The notes under the pieces: generated by a model
What the model was told of the DNA's origin: nothing
The model's database searches: none
The model's input: only the letters and a program-made list of their open reading frames with translations
Assembly (NCBI RefSeq): GCF_040361215.1
Contig: NZ_APND01000001.1
Span: 434,001 to 498,000 of the forward strand
Direction of reading: 5' to 3'
Length of the DNA stretch: 64,000 nucleotides
Origin: Salinisphaera dokdonensis
Lineage (GTDB): Bacteria > Pseudomonadota > Gammaproteobacteria > Nevskiales > Salinisphaeraceae
Part shown: positions 36,618 to 45,518 of the stretch, piece by piece
Position numbering within the stretch: position 1 is the stretch's first letter
How the letters are laid out: every line of letters begins with the position of its first letter
Position numbers and translations under genes: made by a program

Positions 36618-37880
36618 CTATGCCGTAGCTTCGACCGCCTTGGCAAAGATATCCACGCCGGCGTCGATCTGCTCGCGGGTCACGACCAGCGGCGGCAGGA
36701 ATCGAACGACCTGCTTGCCGGGGCCACAACGCAGCAACAACAGGCCATGCTTTTCGCACTCCTTGGCGATCTTGCCGGCACGGTCGCCGTCCGGCTTGCC
36801 GTCTTTCTGGAACTCAACGCCCGTCATAAGGCCTTTACCGCGTACGTCGCCGATGCCTTTGTCCTTGTCGGCGAGCCGATCCAGGCGCTCCTTGAGATGC
36901 GCGCCCTGGGCGCCGGCATTCTCGACCAGGCCTTCTTCCTCGATCACGTCGAGCGTAGCCAGCGCTGCGGCGCAGGCGACGACGTTGCCGCCGTAGGTAC
37001 CGCCCTGGGAACCGGCCAGGCCTTTCTCCATGATCTTGCGCGGTGCGGCACAGGCCGACAGCGGGAAACCGCTGGCCAGACCCTTGGCCGTAACCACGAT
37101 ATCCGGCTGCACGTCGTAATGGCTATGCGACCAGAACTTGCCGGTCCGGCCATAGCCCGCCTGGACTTCGTCCGCGCCCAGCAGCATGCCGTGCTTGTCA
37201 CACCGCTCACGCAGGCCCTGCATGAACTTGGTGTTGGCCGGAATGAAACCGCCCTCGCCCTGGATCGGCTCGATGAGCATACCCGCAGTATCGCCCGGCG
37301 CGCTGATCGTCTGCAGGATGTAATCCAGTTCCTGCAGGCAGAACTCGGTGGCCTGATCTTCGGACCAGCCGTAGCGGTAGGCGTTGGGGAACGGTGCGAC
37401 CACGACGCCGCCCATGATCGGCTGCAGACCGGCGGTGTAGGCCGTGCCGGAGGTGGTCATCGAGGCGGAGCCCATGGTGCGGCCATGGAAACCGCCGTGG
37501 AAGACCACGATGTTCGGGCGGCCCGTGGCATGACGCATCAAGCGCATGGCCGATTCGGCGGCCTCGGTGCCGGCACTGGCATAGAAGACAGAATCGATAT
37601 CGCCCGGCATCTTTTCGGCCAGACGCGCCGACAGATCCTGAATCGGCTTGTGCATGATGGTCGTGTACTGACCGTGGATCAGCTTGCCGATCTGTTCCTG
37701 GGCCGCGGCAACAACCTTCGGATGACAGTGGCCGGTGCTGGTCACACCGATGCCGGCCGTAAAGTCGAGATATTGCTTACCGTCAGTGTCGAACAGGTAG
37801 CAGCCTTCGCCGCGATCGACGTGAACGTCGGTGGCCTGCTGGAGCAGGGGCGACAGATTGCTCTTGTTGCTTCCGATCAT
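36618..37880 (-). CDS. gabT: Class III aminotransferase, 4-aminobutyrate transaminase type
   Basis: A PLP-dependent omega-aminotransferase of 420 residues, predicted to convert GABA and 2-oxoglutarate to succinate semialdehyde and glutamate. PLP Lys266 lies in VVTAKGLASGFP; SAGTEAAESAMR binds the phosphate and LGADEVQAGYGRTG holds the PLP Asp. AGGAGA precedes the ATG. Succinate semialdehyde would be used by the GabD-like enzyme at 802-2253. Related enzymes accept other omega-amino acids, so the GABA assignment is probable only. Confidence 0.85.
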   Translation of the reverse strand: MIGSNKSNLSPLLQQATDVHVDRGEGCYLFDTDGKQYLDFTAGIGVTSTGHCHPKVVAAAQEQIGKLIHGQYTTIMHKPIQDLSARLAEKMPGDIDSVFYASAGTEAAESAMRLMRHATGRPNIVVFHGGFHGRTMGSASMTTSGTAYTAGLQPIMGGVVVAPFPNAYRYGWSEDQATEFCLQELDYILQTISAPGDTAGMLIEPIQGEGGFIPANTKFMQGLRERCDKHGMLLGADEVQAGYGRTGKFWSHSHYDVQPDIVVTAKGLASGFPLSACAAPRKIMEKGLAGSQGGTYGGNVVACAAALATLDVIEEEGLVENAGAQGAHLKERLDRLADKDKGIGDVRGKGLMTGVEFQKDGKPDGDRAGKIAKECEKHGLLLLRCGPGKQVVRFLPPLVVTREQIDAGVDIFAKAVEATA

Positions 37881-37995
37881 GACGGGTCTCCTGGGTGATC
37901 CTTGGATACTTTGCGCGCGAGCCTAGACGCGATGATTCCGAGTTTCAATGCACGCGCTTTCGGAGCACGACAAACGCGTGCCCGCAAACAATAAA

Positions 37996-39144
37996 TCAGA
38001 GGGCGGCGACGATCGCATCGCCAGTTTCATCAGTGGCCCGCCGCTCACGACCGTGATCGGCCAGGTCGGCCGCGACCACGTCGCGAAGCCGGTTGCCCGC
38101 ACGTGCGGCGGCTTCGTCTTCGACGCCCATCCAGTCGAGCATCATGGCCGTGGTCAGCAGCATGGCGGTGGGGCCGGCCATGTTCTTGCCCGCGATATCC
38201 GGCGCGCTGCCGTGGGTCGGTTCGAACATGGGCGGGCGCGAGCGATCCGACGGATTGACGTTGGACGACGGCGACACGCCCATGCCGCCGTTCAGTACGG
38301 CGGCCAGATCGGTGAGGATATCGCCGAACAGATTCGATGCCACCACCACGTCGAACATCCACGGATGGCTGACAAACTTCATGCAGGCGGCATCCACCAG
38401 TTCGTGATGGGTGGCGACATCCGGATAATCCTTCGCGATCTCGGCGAACATGTCGGTCCACATATCGCCCCAGAAACGCTGCGCGTTGCGCTTGGTGATC
38501 ACACAGACCTGACTGGTCTTGCCGTCACGTCCGAAGCTGCGCTCCCGGCCTTCGGCCTTGCGCTCGGCGGCTCGCACCCGCGCCTGTTCGAAGGCATGCC
38601 GGATGATGCGATCGGTGGCGCGATGGGTGAACAGCGCGACCTGGGTCGCGATCTCGTTCTTCGTGCCGACCGCCATGCGGCCGCCCTGATTGACGTACTC
38701 GCCCTCGCTGTTCTCGCGAATCACGAGCATGTCGATATCGTTGGCGCGCTCGTCGGCCAGATATTGCGGCGCGCCTTTCATCGGCCGACAGGGCCGCTCG
38801 CAGCACCACTGGTCGAAACCCTTGCGGATTTCCAGCAGCGGCGACAGCGATACCGCGTCCGACAGCAGATAGCGATTCGGATCGTCAGCCGGGCCCGGAT
38901 CGCCGAGCGCGCCGAGCAGGATCGCGTCGAATTTCTCCAGTCGCTGGAGATAATCCGCCGGCGCACTTTCACCGTGCTTCTCGTGCCAGGCGTGGGACGG
39001 CCACTCAAAGGTCTCGTATTCAATCGCCAGTGCCGGGTCGGCTGCGACGAGCGCGTCAATCGCGCGCGTGGCCTGGGCGATCACTTCCGGACCGATACCG
39101 TCGCCGGGCAGGACTGCGACGTGCCATGTCTTTTGCTTGTTCAT
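37996..39144 (-). CDS. Isopropylmalate/isocitrate dehydrogenase family, tartrate/D-malate dehydrogenase-like
   Basis: An NAD-dependent beta-decarboxylating dehydrogenase of 382 residues. It carries LPGDGIGPEV, the active-site region IRENSEGEYVNQGG, the metal-binding VVASNLFGDILTDLAA and the NAD-binding EPTHGSAPDIAGKN. The EYVNQGG loop and the inserted segments resemble tartrate/D-malate dehydrogenases more than LeuB, and no leucine biosynthesis genes are near. The substrate is therefore likely a 2-hydroxyacid such as D-malate or tartrate. The stop codon is about 100 bp upstream of the aminotransferase start. Confidence 0.8.
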   Translation of the reverse strand: MNKQKTWHVAVLPGDGIGPEVIAQATRAIDALVAADPALAIEYETFEWPSHAWHEKHGESAPADYLQRLEKFDAILLGALGDPGPADDPNRYLLSDAVSLSPLLEIRKGFDQWCCERPCRPMKGAPQYLADERANDIDMLVIRENSEGEYVNQGGRMAVGTKNEIATQVALFTHRATDRIIRHAFEQARVRAAERKAEGRERSFGRDGKTSQVCVITKRNAQRFWGDMWTDMFAEIAKDYPDVATHHELVDAACMKFVSHPWMFDVVVASNLFGDILTDLAAVLNGGMGVSPSSNVNPSDRSRPPMFEPTHGSAPDIAGKNMAGPTAMLLTTAMMLDWMGVEDEAAARAGNRLRDVVAADLADHGRERRATDETGDAIVAAL

Positions 39145-39169
39145 GGCGGCAGGCTATCACTGTCGTCGC

Positions 39170-39189
39170 GCCCTGCGCAGGGCTTTTTT
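39170..39189 (+). terminator. Plus-strand intrinsic terminator between two minus-strand genes
   Basis: GCCCTG-CG-CAGGGC (best drawn as five pairs and a 4-base loop) followed by six T on the plus strand. Both flanking genes read on the minus strand, so it would stop antisense transcription. Confidence 0.5.
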
Positions 39190-39198
39190 GCGACCGTC

Positions 39199-39693
39199 TC
39201 AGCGGCGCGCGCGACGCGCCCGGAAGAAGGCCCGCAGAAGCGCGGCACTCTCCTCGGCCAACACACCGCCGACATGGGTCACGCGATGATTCAGCCGCGC
39301 CTCGTCGAACACCGAAAAGATCGAATGCACCGCGCCGGCACGGAAGTCGTCCGCGCCGTAGACCACGCGCTCGATACGGGCATGGCCAATCGCGCCCGCG
39401 CACATCGCGCAAGGCTCCAGGGTGGCGTAGAGCGTCGCCCCGGGCAGCCGGTAGTTGTCGGCCTCGGCACAGGCCGCACGCAGCGCACGGATCTCGGCAT
39501 GGGCGGTGGCGTCGTGCTCGGCGATCGGGCAGTTCCAGCCCTCGCCGAGCAATACGTCGTCACGCACTACAACCGCGCCCACCGGCACTTCGCCTGCTGC
39601 TTCGGCGCGCCGCGCGAGATCCAGCGCATGGCGCATCCAGCGCTCGTCGGCTTCGCTGACCGGTGGCTTGTCGTCTGGCGTGATCTCGTTCAT
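39199..39693 (-). CDS. tadA: tRNA-specific adenosine deaminase
   Basis: Deaminates A34 to inosine in the anticodon of tRNA-Arg(ACG), an essential step in decoding. 164 residues; zinc ligands His65, Cys95 and Cys98 and catalytic Glu67 in HAE and PCAMC. The C-terminal RAFFRARRARR is a basic tRNA-contacting tail. It is followed by the dehydrogenase gene on the same strand with a 54-bp spacer that contains the opposite-facing terminator at 39170-39189. Confidence 0.92.
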   Translation of the reverse strand: MNEITPDDKPPVSEADERWMRHALDLARRAEAAGEVPVGAVVVRDDVLLGEGWNCPIAEHDATAHAEIRALRAACAEADNYRLPGATLYATLEPCAMCAGAIGHARIERVVYGADDFRAGAVHSIFSVFDEARLNHRVTHVGGVLAEESAALLRAFFRARRARR

Positions 39694-39754
39694 GGCGACG
39701 AGAGGATACCGTCACTGACAGCGCAGCGCGGCATCCCCACTCGCAGGCCCGCTC

Positions 39755-41767
39755 TCAACCAGCCGTCGGCACCAGCGGCGCCCCGGCGCGATGGCGGTGC
39801 CAGAAGACCACGACGGCCAGCAATCCGATGCCCGCCAGATCGGTCCAGCTGCCCGGCTTGAGCAGCAGCAGCGCGCCGACGAGCATCAGCAGCCGCTCGT
39901 ACCAGTGCATGCGGATCTTCAGATACCCCTGCGTCGCGGCAACGAAGCCGAGCATGCCGACCAGCGCGGTGACGATCACCCAGCCCGCGTAGTACCAGCT
40001 GCCGACATTGATCAGCAGTAGTTCCGGGTTGAAGAAGAACATGAACGGGAGGATTGCGGTACGCAGGTCGTAGATGAAGCCCTGCACGCCGGTCGCAATG
40101 GGGTCGGCCCGCGAGATCGCGGCCGCTGCATAGGCGGCCAGGCCGACCGGCGGCGTGTCGTCGGCGAGAATACCGAAATAGAACACGAACAGATGAACCG
40201 CCACCAGCGGCACGACCAGACCCGCCTCGCCGGAAAGATTGACGATCACCGGCGCGACCAGCGCGGCCATGACGATGTAGTTCGCGGTGGTGGGCAGGCC
40301 GATGCCGAGAATCAGCGACGTAATCGCCGACAGCACGAGCACGATCCAGATATTGCCGCCGGAGAGCACGTCCAGCACCTGGGTCAGGCCATAGCCGAGA
40401 TTGGTCATGGTGACCATGCCGACGATGATGCCGGCCGCACCGGTGGCGATCGCGATCGTGGTCATGTTGCGCGCACCCGTTTCCAGCCCGGACACGATCA
40501 GGCGCAGGCCCTGCCACAGGCCGGCCGCGAGGTTGCCGCTGCGCACGCCCTTGACCAGCTCCTGAACCAGGATGAGCCCTGCCAGAACCACCGTGGCATT
40601 GAGCGCACTGCGTTCCGGGGTGAGGTTCGCCCACATCAGCTCATAGAGCAGGAAGGCGACCGGGATCAGGTAATGCACGCCGCTTACGAAGGTTTTCCAG
40701 AACGGCGGCAACTCGGAACGCGGCAGCCCCTGCAGGCCGAGCTTGAGCGCTTCGAGATGCACGACATAGAGCAGGCCGAGATAGGTCAGCACCGCCGGCA
40801 CCAGCGCATGGATGATCAGCTGCGAGTACGGCATGTCGATGAAGGTGGCCATGATGAAGGCCGCCGCGCCCATGATCGGCGGCATCAATTGGCCGTTGAC
40901 GGACGCCGCCACCTCGGTTGCCCCCGCCTTGACGGGCGGATAGCCGATCTTCTTCATCAGCGGAATGGTGAATGTGCCAGTGGTGACCGTATTCGCGGTC
41001 GACGAGCCCGAAATCACGCCGGTGAGCAGACTGGCCACGACCGATGCCTTGGCCGGCCCGCCGCGGAACGTGCCCAGGCCGCTATAGGCGAGATCGACGA
41101 AATACTGGCCCGCCCCGGCCTTGTCGAGCAGCGCGCCGAACAGTACGAACAGAAACACGAACGTTGCCGAGACCTGGATCGGTGTGCCCCAGATGCCTTC
41201 GGTAGTGATATAGAGCTGCTGGATGATCTGCGCCCAGTCATAGCCGTTGTGCAGATAGATCACGTCCGGCGGCGTGAGCGGGATGATGCCGGCCGGCCCG
41301 GTGATGCCGTAGATGACCACCAGTGCAGCAATGATCGGCAGCGCATAGCCCAGCAGGCGGGTCGCGCCGATGGCGAGAAACGCCAGCAGCGCGGTGCCGA
41401 CCCATATATCGCGCGGCTCGGGCAGACCGCCCTGCAACACCACGATGTTGTAGTAGCTGAACAGGATATAAAGCGCGCTGGCCACGCTCGCGGCGGCCAG
41501 CAGCCAGTCATACCAGGGAATACGATCCAGCGGCCCGCCCTTGCGCGGGTAGGCCAGAAAGGCGAGCGCAAAACCGAAGGCCAGATGGATCGAGCCGATC
41601 TTCTGCGGATTGAGCGTGCCGAAATAGCTCGCATACAGCTGGAACAGACTCCACGACACCGCAATCGTGACCAGCAGCCACCGCTGCCAGGCGATCGCCG
41701 GCGCGCGGCCGCCGTATTCGCTGGCTTTTACGATGTCCTCGGCTTCTGGCTTTACATGTTCAGTCAT
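39755..41767 (-). CDS. TRAP-transporter fused permease (DctQM fusion, TAXI type)
   Basis: A 670-residue inner-membrane protein in which the small 4-helix and large 12-helix TRAP subunits are fused (TIGR02123 type). Residues 1-170 hold the first helices; the large subunit follows with PPIMGAAAFIMATFIDMPY and GLPTTANYIVMAALVAPV. With the periplasmic TAXI protein encoded upstream it imports an organic acid using a Na+ gradient. A terminator-like hairpin separates the two genes and may make the binding protein more abundant than the permease. Confidence 0.9.
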   Translation of the reverse strand: MTEHVKPEAEDIVKASEYGGRAPAIAWQRWLLVTIAVSWSLFQLYASYFGTLNPQKIGSIHLAFGFALAFLAYPRKGGPLDRIPWYDWLLAAASVASALYILFSYYNIVVLQGGLPEPRDIWVGTALLAFLAIGATRLLGYALPIIAALVVIYGITGPAGIIPLTPPDVIYLHNGYDWAQIIQQLYITTEGIWGTPIQVSATFVFLFVLFGALLDKAGAGQYFVDLAYSGLGTFRGGPAKASVVASLLTGVISGSSTANTVTTGTFTIPLMKKIGYPPVKAGATEVAASVNGQLMPPIMGAAAFIMATFIDMPYSQLIIHALVPAVLTYLGLLYVVHLEALKLGLQGLPRSELPPFWKTFVSGVHYLIPVAFLLYELMWANLTPERSALNATVVLAGLILVQELVKGVRSGNLAAGLWQGLRLIVSGLETGARNMTTIAIATGAAGIIVGMVTMTNLGYGLTQVLDVLSGGNIWIVLVLSAITSLILGIGLPTTANYIVMAALVAPVIVNLSGEAGLVVPLVAVHLFVFYFGILADDTPPVGLAAYAAAAISRADPIATGVQGFIYDLRTAILPFMFFFNPELLLINVGSWYYAGWVIVTALVGMLGFVAATQGYLKIRMHWYERLLMLVGALLLLKPGSWTDLAGIGLLAVVVFWHRHRAGAPLVPTAG

Positions 41768-41846
41768 CGATCATCCCTGCACTTATCCGGGCTAATTTCA
41801 TGGCCCGCCTGCACCGACCGCGGGCAACGCCCCGACCACAACGCAA

Positions 41847-41873
41847 GAACCCCGGCCGCAGCGACCGGGGTTC
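41847..41873 (-). terminator. Hairpin between the TAXI gene and the TRAP permease gene
   Basis: GAACCCCGG-N9-CCGGGGTTC on the minus strand, 32 bp after the TAXI stop, followed by TTGCGTT. It is probably a partial attenuator, because the permease gene lies directly downstream. Confidence 0.55.
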
Positions 41874-41904
41874 AGGATTTTTCCGTCCGGTCTTTACGGA
41901 CCGA

Positions 41905-42900
41905 TCAGGACGGCGGCATCTGGCTGTCGTTGATCTCGATGCCCTGTTCCTTGAAGAACTTCACGGCACCGGGATGCAGCGGGATGGACATGCCTTCCAG
42001 CGCGCTGTCGAGGGTGAAGTATTTCTTCAGGTTCGGGTTCTGGATATCGTTGTAGAACGCGTCCTTCTTCTCGTTGAAGACCGTATTCATGAACTGGTAG
42101 ATCGCGTCTTCGGACAGCTCGGACGAGGTCACGAGCATGGCCTTGAGCGTCACCGCGGTGGCTTTACCCATCTTGGGATAGGTGCCTTCCGGGATATCGA
42201 TCTGGGTATAGAACGGATACTTGGCGTGCAGCTGCTCGATCTTTTCCGGTGACACCGAGACCAGCTCGATCGGCGCCGTCTGTGCGGCTTCGGTAATGGC
42301 GGATGCGCCCAGGCCCACGGTATAGAACATGGCATCGATCTGGCCGTCGCGCAGCAGGCCCACGGCGCTGCCGGCACTACCGCGCACGGGCGCCTTGAGG
42401 TCTTCGATGCTCATGTCGAAAGCACCGAACAGGTTCTTCACGTCCTGTTCCGTGCCCGAGCCGATATCGCCGACATAGACCCGCTTGCCCTTCATGTCGT
42501 CGAGGCTGTCGATGTCCGCGTCCTTGCGGGCCAGCACCTGGATCGTTTCCGGATAGAGCACGGCCACGCCGCGCAGGTTTTCGATCGGTTTGTCCTTGAA
42601 CGCCTCGACGCCGGTGCCGTTGTAGGCGTAATAGGCAACGTTGTTCTGGCTCACGCCCATCTGCAGCTGGCCGGCGCCGACCGCACGGTCGTTGAATACC
42701 GAGCCGCCGGTGGAACGCGCGTTGGCGCGGATATCGATACCGGCCTCGTTCACGATCTTGGCCATGCCGACCGCGGTCGGGTAGTAGAGACCAGTGGTCG
42801 AACCGGAACCGATCGTGATGAACGTGCGCGCGCTGGCGAGTTGCGCACAGCCGAAGACCAGCGTGGCAACGACGAGCGTCTTGAGAATTCGGGAAAACAT
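41905..42900 (-). CDS. TAXI-family TRAP solute-binding protein
   Basis: A periplasmic binding protein of 331 residues with a signal peptide ending CAQLASA. FITIGSGSTTGLYYPTAVGMAKIVNEAG is the classic TAXI start, and SVFNDRAVGAGQLQMGVSQNNVAYYAYNG matches the ligand-binding region. TAXI proteins often bind glutamate, 2-oxoglutarate or related acids; the ligand here is not known. The ATG at 42900 has AGGGGG about ten bases upstream; the frame is open for 93 more bases. It is first in the operon with the fused permease. Confidence 0.9.
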   Translation of the reverse strand: MFSRILKTLVVATLVFGCAQLASARTFITIGSGSTTGLYYPTAVGMAKIVNEAGIDIRANARSTGGSVFNDRAVGAGQLQMGVSQNNVAYYAYNGTGVEAFKDKPIENLRGVAVLYPETIQVLARKDADIDSLDDMKGKRVYVGDIGSGTEQDVKNLFGAFDMSIEDLKAPVRGSAGSAVGLLRDGQIDAMFYTVGLGASAITEAAQTAPIELVSVSPEKIEQLHAKYPFYTQIDIPEGTYPKMGKATAVTLKAMLVTSSELSEDAIYQFMNTVFNEKKDAFYNDIQNPNLKKYFTLDSALEGMSIPLHPGAVKFFKEQGIEINDSQMPPS

Positions 42901-43036
42901 GATGATGACGGCCCCCTGTGTTTTATGTAGTTCGGCCTTCGCGAGCGCGAATTGGCCATGAATCGAGTCTAGTCGAGGCCCCGATAAACGCAAGGAGCAC
43001 GCCAGCCGCCCTCTGTGGCCGCCAAATGCCGGCCAG

Positions 43037-43948
43037 TCAGGCCGGAATCGCCGTCATTTCGGGCAATGCAGCCGCCTGTTCGGCCAACCGCTCGCGCAGG
43101 TAATCGACACACAAACGCACCTTGGGTGCGACGAATCGACGATGCGGATACATGGCATGAATAGCCGCACAGGGCAGCGGATGCGCATCGAGCACCGTCT
43201 TCAGACGGCCACTCGCGAGATCCTCCTGCACGTCCCAGATCGATTTGAGCACCAGTCCAGCGCCCTGCAGTGCCCAGAGATGGGCGATCTCGCCGTCGTT
43301 GGAAGTGAAGCGGCCGTTGACGTGCACGCTGGTACCGTCCGCGAACTGCCAGGTCGCCAGCGGCGGATCGCCCATCAACACACAATCGTGATGCACGAGC
43401 TCGTCCGGGTGGCTCGGGCGGCCATGGCGCGCCAGATAGGCCGGCGCGGCACAGATCACCCGGCGATTCGGCGCGACCTCGCGGGCAATCAGACTCGAAT
43501 CGGCCAGCGTTCCAAAACGCACCGCCAGATCGAAACCGCCTTCGACGATATTCACGACCGCATCGCTGGCGTGCAGGCGTACACTTAGCCCCTCGTGGGT
43601 CTGTTGAAAATCGTGCAGCAGCGGCGCCAGGCGTCGTGCGAAGGCCACAGACGTGGTCACACGCAGTTCGCCACTGGTTGCCCGCGCGCCAATCGCGGCC
43701 TGGGTTTCGGCCTCTTCGATCTCGGCCAGGATGCGCAGGCAACGCGCCTGAAAATCCGCGCCCTCGTCGGTCAGCGACAGGCTGCGTGTGGTGCGGTTGA
43801 TCAGGCGCACGCCGAGGCGCTTTTCCAGCGCGGCGAGCCGCCGGCTCACCACCGCCGGCGACAGGCCGAGCTCGCGGGCCGCGGCCGACAGGCTGCCGGC
43901 CTCGATCACCTGCACGAATATGCGCATCTGGATGAGCTGGTCTGCCAT
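43037..43948 (-). CDS. LysR-family transcriptional regulator
   Basis: A 303-residue LTTR: winged helix-turn-helix at residues 1-60 (LSAAARELGLSPAVVSRRLAALEKRLGVRL) and a periplasmic-binding-like effector domain from about 90. The start MADQLIQMRIF and the regulatory-domain pattern resemble the CrgA/AaeR-like branch. GAGAGGA lies upstream. It is upstream of the TAXI gene on the same strand and divergent from a VOC-family gene; LTTRs often control the divergent neighbour, so VOC/SDR control is a reasonable guess. Confidence 0.88.
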   Translation of the reverse strand: MADQLIQMRIFVQVIEAGSLSAAARELGLSPAVVSRRLAALEKRLGVRLINRTTRSLSLTDEGADFQARCLRILAEIEEAETQAAIGARATSGELRVTTSVAFARRLAPLLHDFQQTHEGLSVRLHASDAVVNIVEGGFDLAVRFGTLADSSLIAREVAPNRRVICAAPAYLARHGRPSHPDELVHHDCVLMGDPPLATWQFADGTSVHVNGRFTSNDGEIAHLWALQGAGLVLKSIWDVQEDLASGRLKTVLDAHPLPCAAIHAMYPHRRFVAPKVRLCVDYLRERLAEQAAALPEMTAIPA

Positions 43949-44095
43949 CGGTGTGCTGTCCTCTCGTTTCGATCAGCGTCGCCAACCGCCGCGTGGGGCA
44001 GAAATGGGCGACGGGCGGATTATTGCACAATGCACAACAAACCCTTGGCGATTCTGTGCGTTCTCCCTGCCGGCAACAAAACCCACACTAAAACC

Positions 44096-44521
44096 ATGAC
44101 CAGCACAGCAGAAAATCAGGCGTGGCCTGCGACAAGCGGCCCGGCCGTGACGCTTGACCACGCCACGCTGCGCACCACGGACCTTGCCGCACATCGGCAG
44201 TTCTTCGCGTGTCTGCTGGGCCTGCAGACCGGCTACCGGCCCGATTTCGGCTTTCCAGGCGACTGGCTCTATGCCGGCGACACGCCCCTGGTTCATCTCA
44301 TACCGGCCGGCGCGACAGGCGACAAAGACCGCTGCGACGCTGAAACGATCGATCATGTGGCCTTCGCTGTCACCGATATCGAAGCCGCCCGCGCGCGGGT
44401 GCAGGCCGCCGGCTACCGCCATGCCGAAAGCCGTATCGATGAACTGGGCGAACGCCGCCTGTTCGTGGAATCACCCACGGGCATTCGTATCGAACTGGTC
44501 GAACGCGGCAGCGGGACTTGA
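44096..44521 (+). CDS. VOC-family protein (glyoxalase/dioxygenase superfamily)
   Basis: A 141-residue single-unit vicinal-oxygen-chelate protein. The first half-module begins LDHATLRTTDLAAHRQFFACLLGL and the second DHVAFAVTDIEAARARVQAAGY; a metal-ligand Glu is expected in ESPTGIRIELVE. The His in LDH and DHV are further likely ligands. The reaction is not predictable from sequence. It is divergent from the LysR gene and 62 bp upstream of an SDR gene, possibly one operon. Confidence 0.8.
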   Translation: MTSTAENQAWPATSGPAVTLDHATLRTTDLAAHRQFFACLLGLQTGYRPDFGFPGDWLYAGDTPLVHLIPAGATGDKDRCDAETIDHVAFAVTDIEAARARVQAAGYRHAESRIDELGERRLFVESPTGIRIELVERGSGT

Positions 44522-44583
44522 TCGACCCACGACCGAACGCATTTTCCAACTCGATAACTCTTTCAACGCTTCAGGAATCCATC

Positions 44584-45378
44584 ATGCAGATCGAACTCAA
44601 CGGCAAGACCGCCCTCGTCACCGGCTCGACGCACGGCATCGGTTTCGCTATCGCCACCGGGCTGGCCCGCGCCGGCGCGACCGTCATCCTCAACGGCCGC
44701 AAGCCGGATCGGGTCGATGCGGCACTGGAAAAACTGCGCGAGACCGTGCCGAACGCCGACGCGCGCGGTATTTCAGCCGATCTCGGCACCGCCGAGGGCT
44801 GCAATACGGTGGTCGAGGCCGAGCCGCGCGTGGATATCCTCGTCAACAACCTGGGCATCTTCGGTCCCAAGGATTTCTACGAGATCCCGGATGACGAATG
44901 GCAGCAGTTCTTCGACGTGAACATCATGTCCGGCGTGCGCCTGTCGCGCGCCTACACGCCCGCCATGGTCGAGGCCGGCTGGGGCCGCGTGGTCTTCATG
45001 TCCTCGGAGTCCGGCCTGAACATCTCCGACGAGATGCTCCATTACGGCATGACCAAGACCGCCAACCTGTCGGTTTCGCGTGGTCTCGCCAAGCGCCTGG
45101 CCGGCACCGGCGTGACGGTGAATGCCGTGCTGCCGGGCCCGACACTCTCCGAAGGCGTGCAGTCCATGCTGGCCGACAAGCAGGCCGAAAGCGGCAAGTC
45201 GATGGAAGAAGTCGCTGCCGAGTTCGTGCAGCAGGCCCGCCCGAGCTCGATCATCCAGCGCGCGGCCACGGTCGAGGAAGTCGCTAACATGGTGGTCTAC
45301 GCCGTGTCCGAACAGGCTTCGGCAACCACGGGCGCAGCCCTGCGCGTGGATGGTGGCGTGGTCGACAGCATCGCCTGA
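44584..45378 (+). CDS. SDR-family oxidoreductase
   Basis: A 264-residue short-chain dehydrogenase. TGSTHGIG binds the cofactor; the usual NNAG is NNLG here; the active site is Ser140/141, Tyr154 and Lys158 (YGMTK). The C-terminal part has a longer loop after PGPTLSEGVQSML than typical FabG-like members, suggesting a specialised substrate pocket. AGGA lies eight bases before the ATG. A strong hairpin follows. It may be cotranscribed with the VOC gene. Confidence 0.85.
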   Translation: MQIELNGKTALVTGSTHGIGFAIATGLARAGATVILNGRKPDRVDAALEKLRETVPNADARGISADLGTAEGCNTVVEAEPRVDILVNNLGIFGPKDFYEIPDDEWQQFFDVNIMSGVRLSRAYTPAMVEAGWGRVVFMSSESGLNISDEMLHYGMTKTANLSVSRGLAKRLAGTGVTVNAVLPGPTLSEGVQSMLADKQAESGKSMEEVAAEFVQQARPSSIIQRAATVEEVANMVVYAVSEQASATTGAALRVDGGVVDSIA

Positions 45379-45402
45379 TGCCTCACCACTGATGGCCTCA
45401 CG

Positions 45403-45436
45403 AATGCGCCGTATCGCGTTTTCGGTACGGCGCATT
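45403..45436. terminator. Hairpin terminator after the SDR gene
   Basis: Perfect 11-bp stem AATGCGCCGTA-N12-TACGGCGCATT, 24 bp after the SDR stop, followed by CATCGTTT. Confidence 0.65.
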
Positions 45437-45518
45437 CATCGTTTCGGCAGCAATGCACGAGCCTTGTGCGGTAAATCCCGCGCTATGCTCGACTCCAGCA
45501 TTCCGATCACCGATCGCC

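Noticed and set aside
35790..37898. Very long plus-strand open frame opposite DUF2254 and gabT-like genes
   Set aside because: It runs across two recognisable genes and a terminator, with Arg/Ala/Gly/His-rich product. Such antisense frames stay open because of high GC in third codon positions; similar ones lie opposite gabD, maeA, betA, the dehydrogenase at 37996 and the ligase at 53444.
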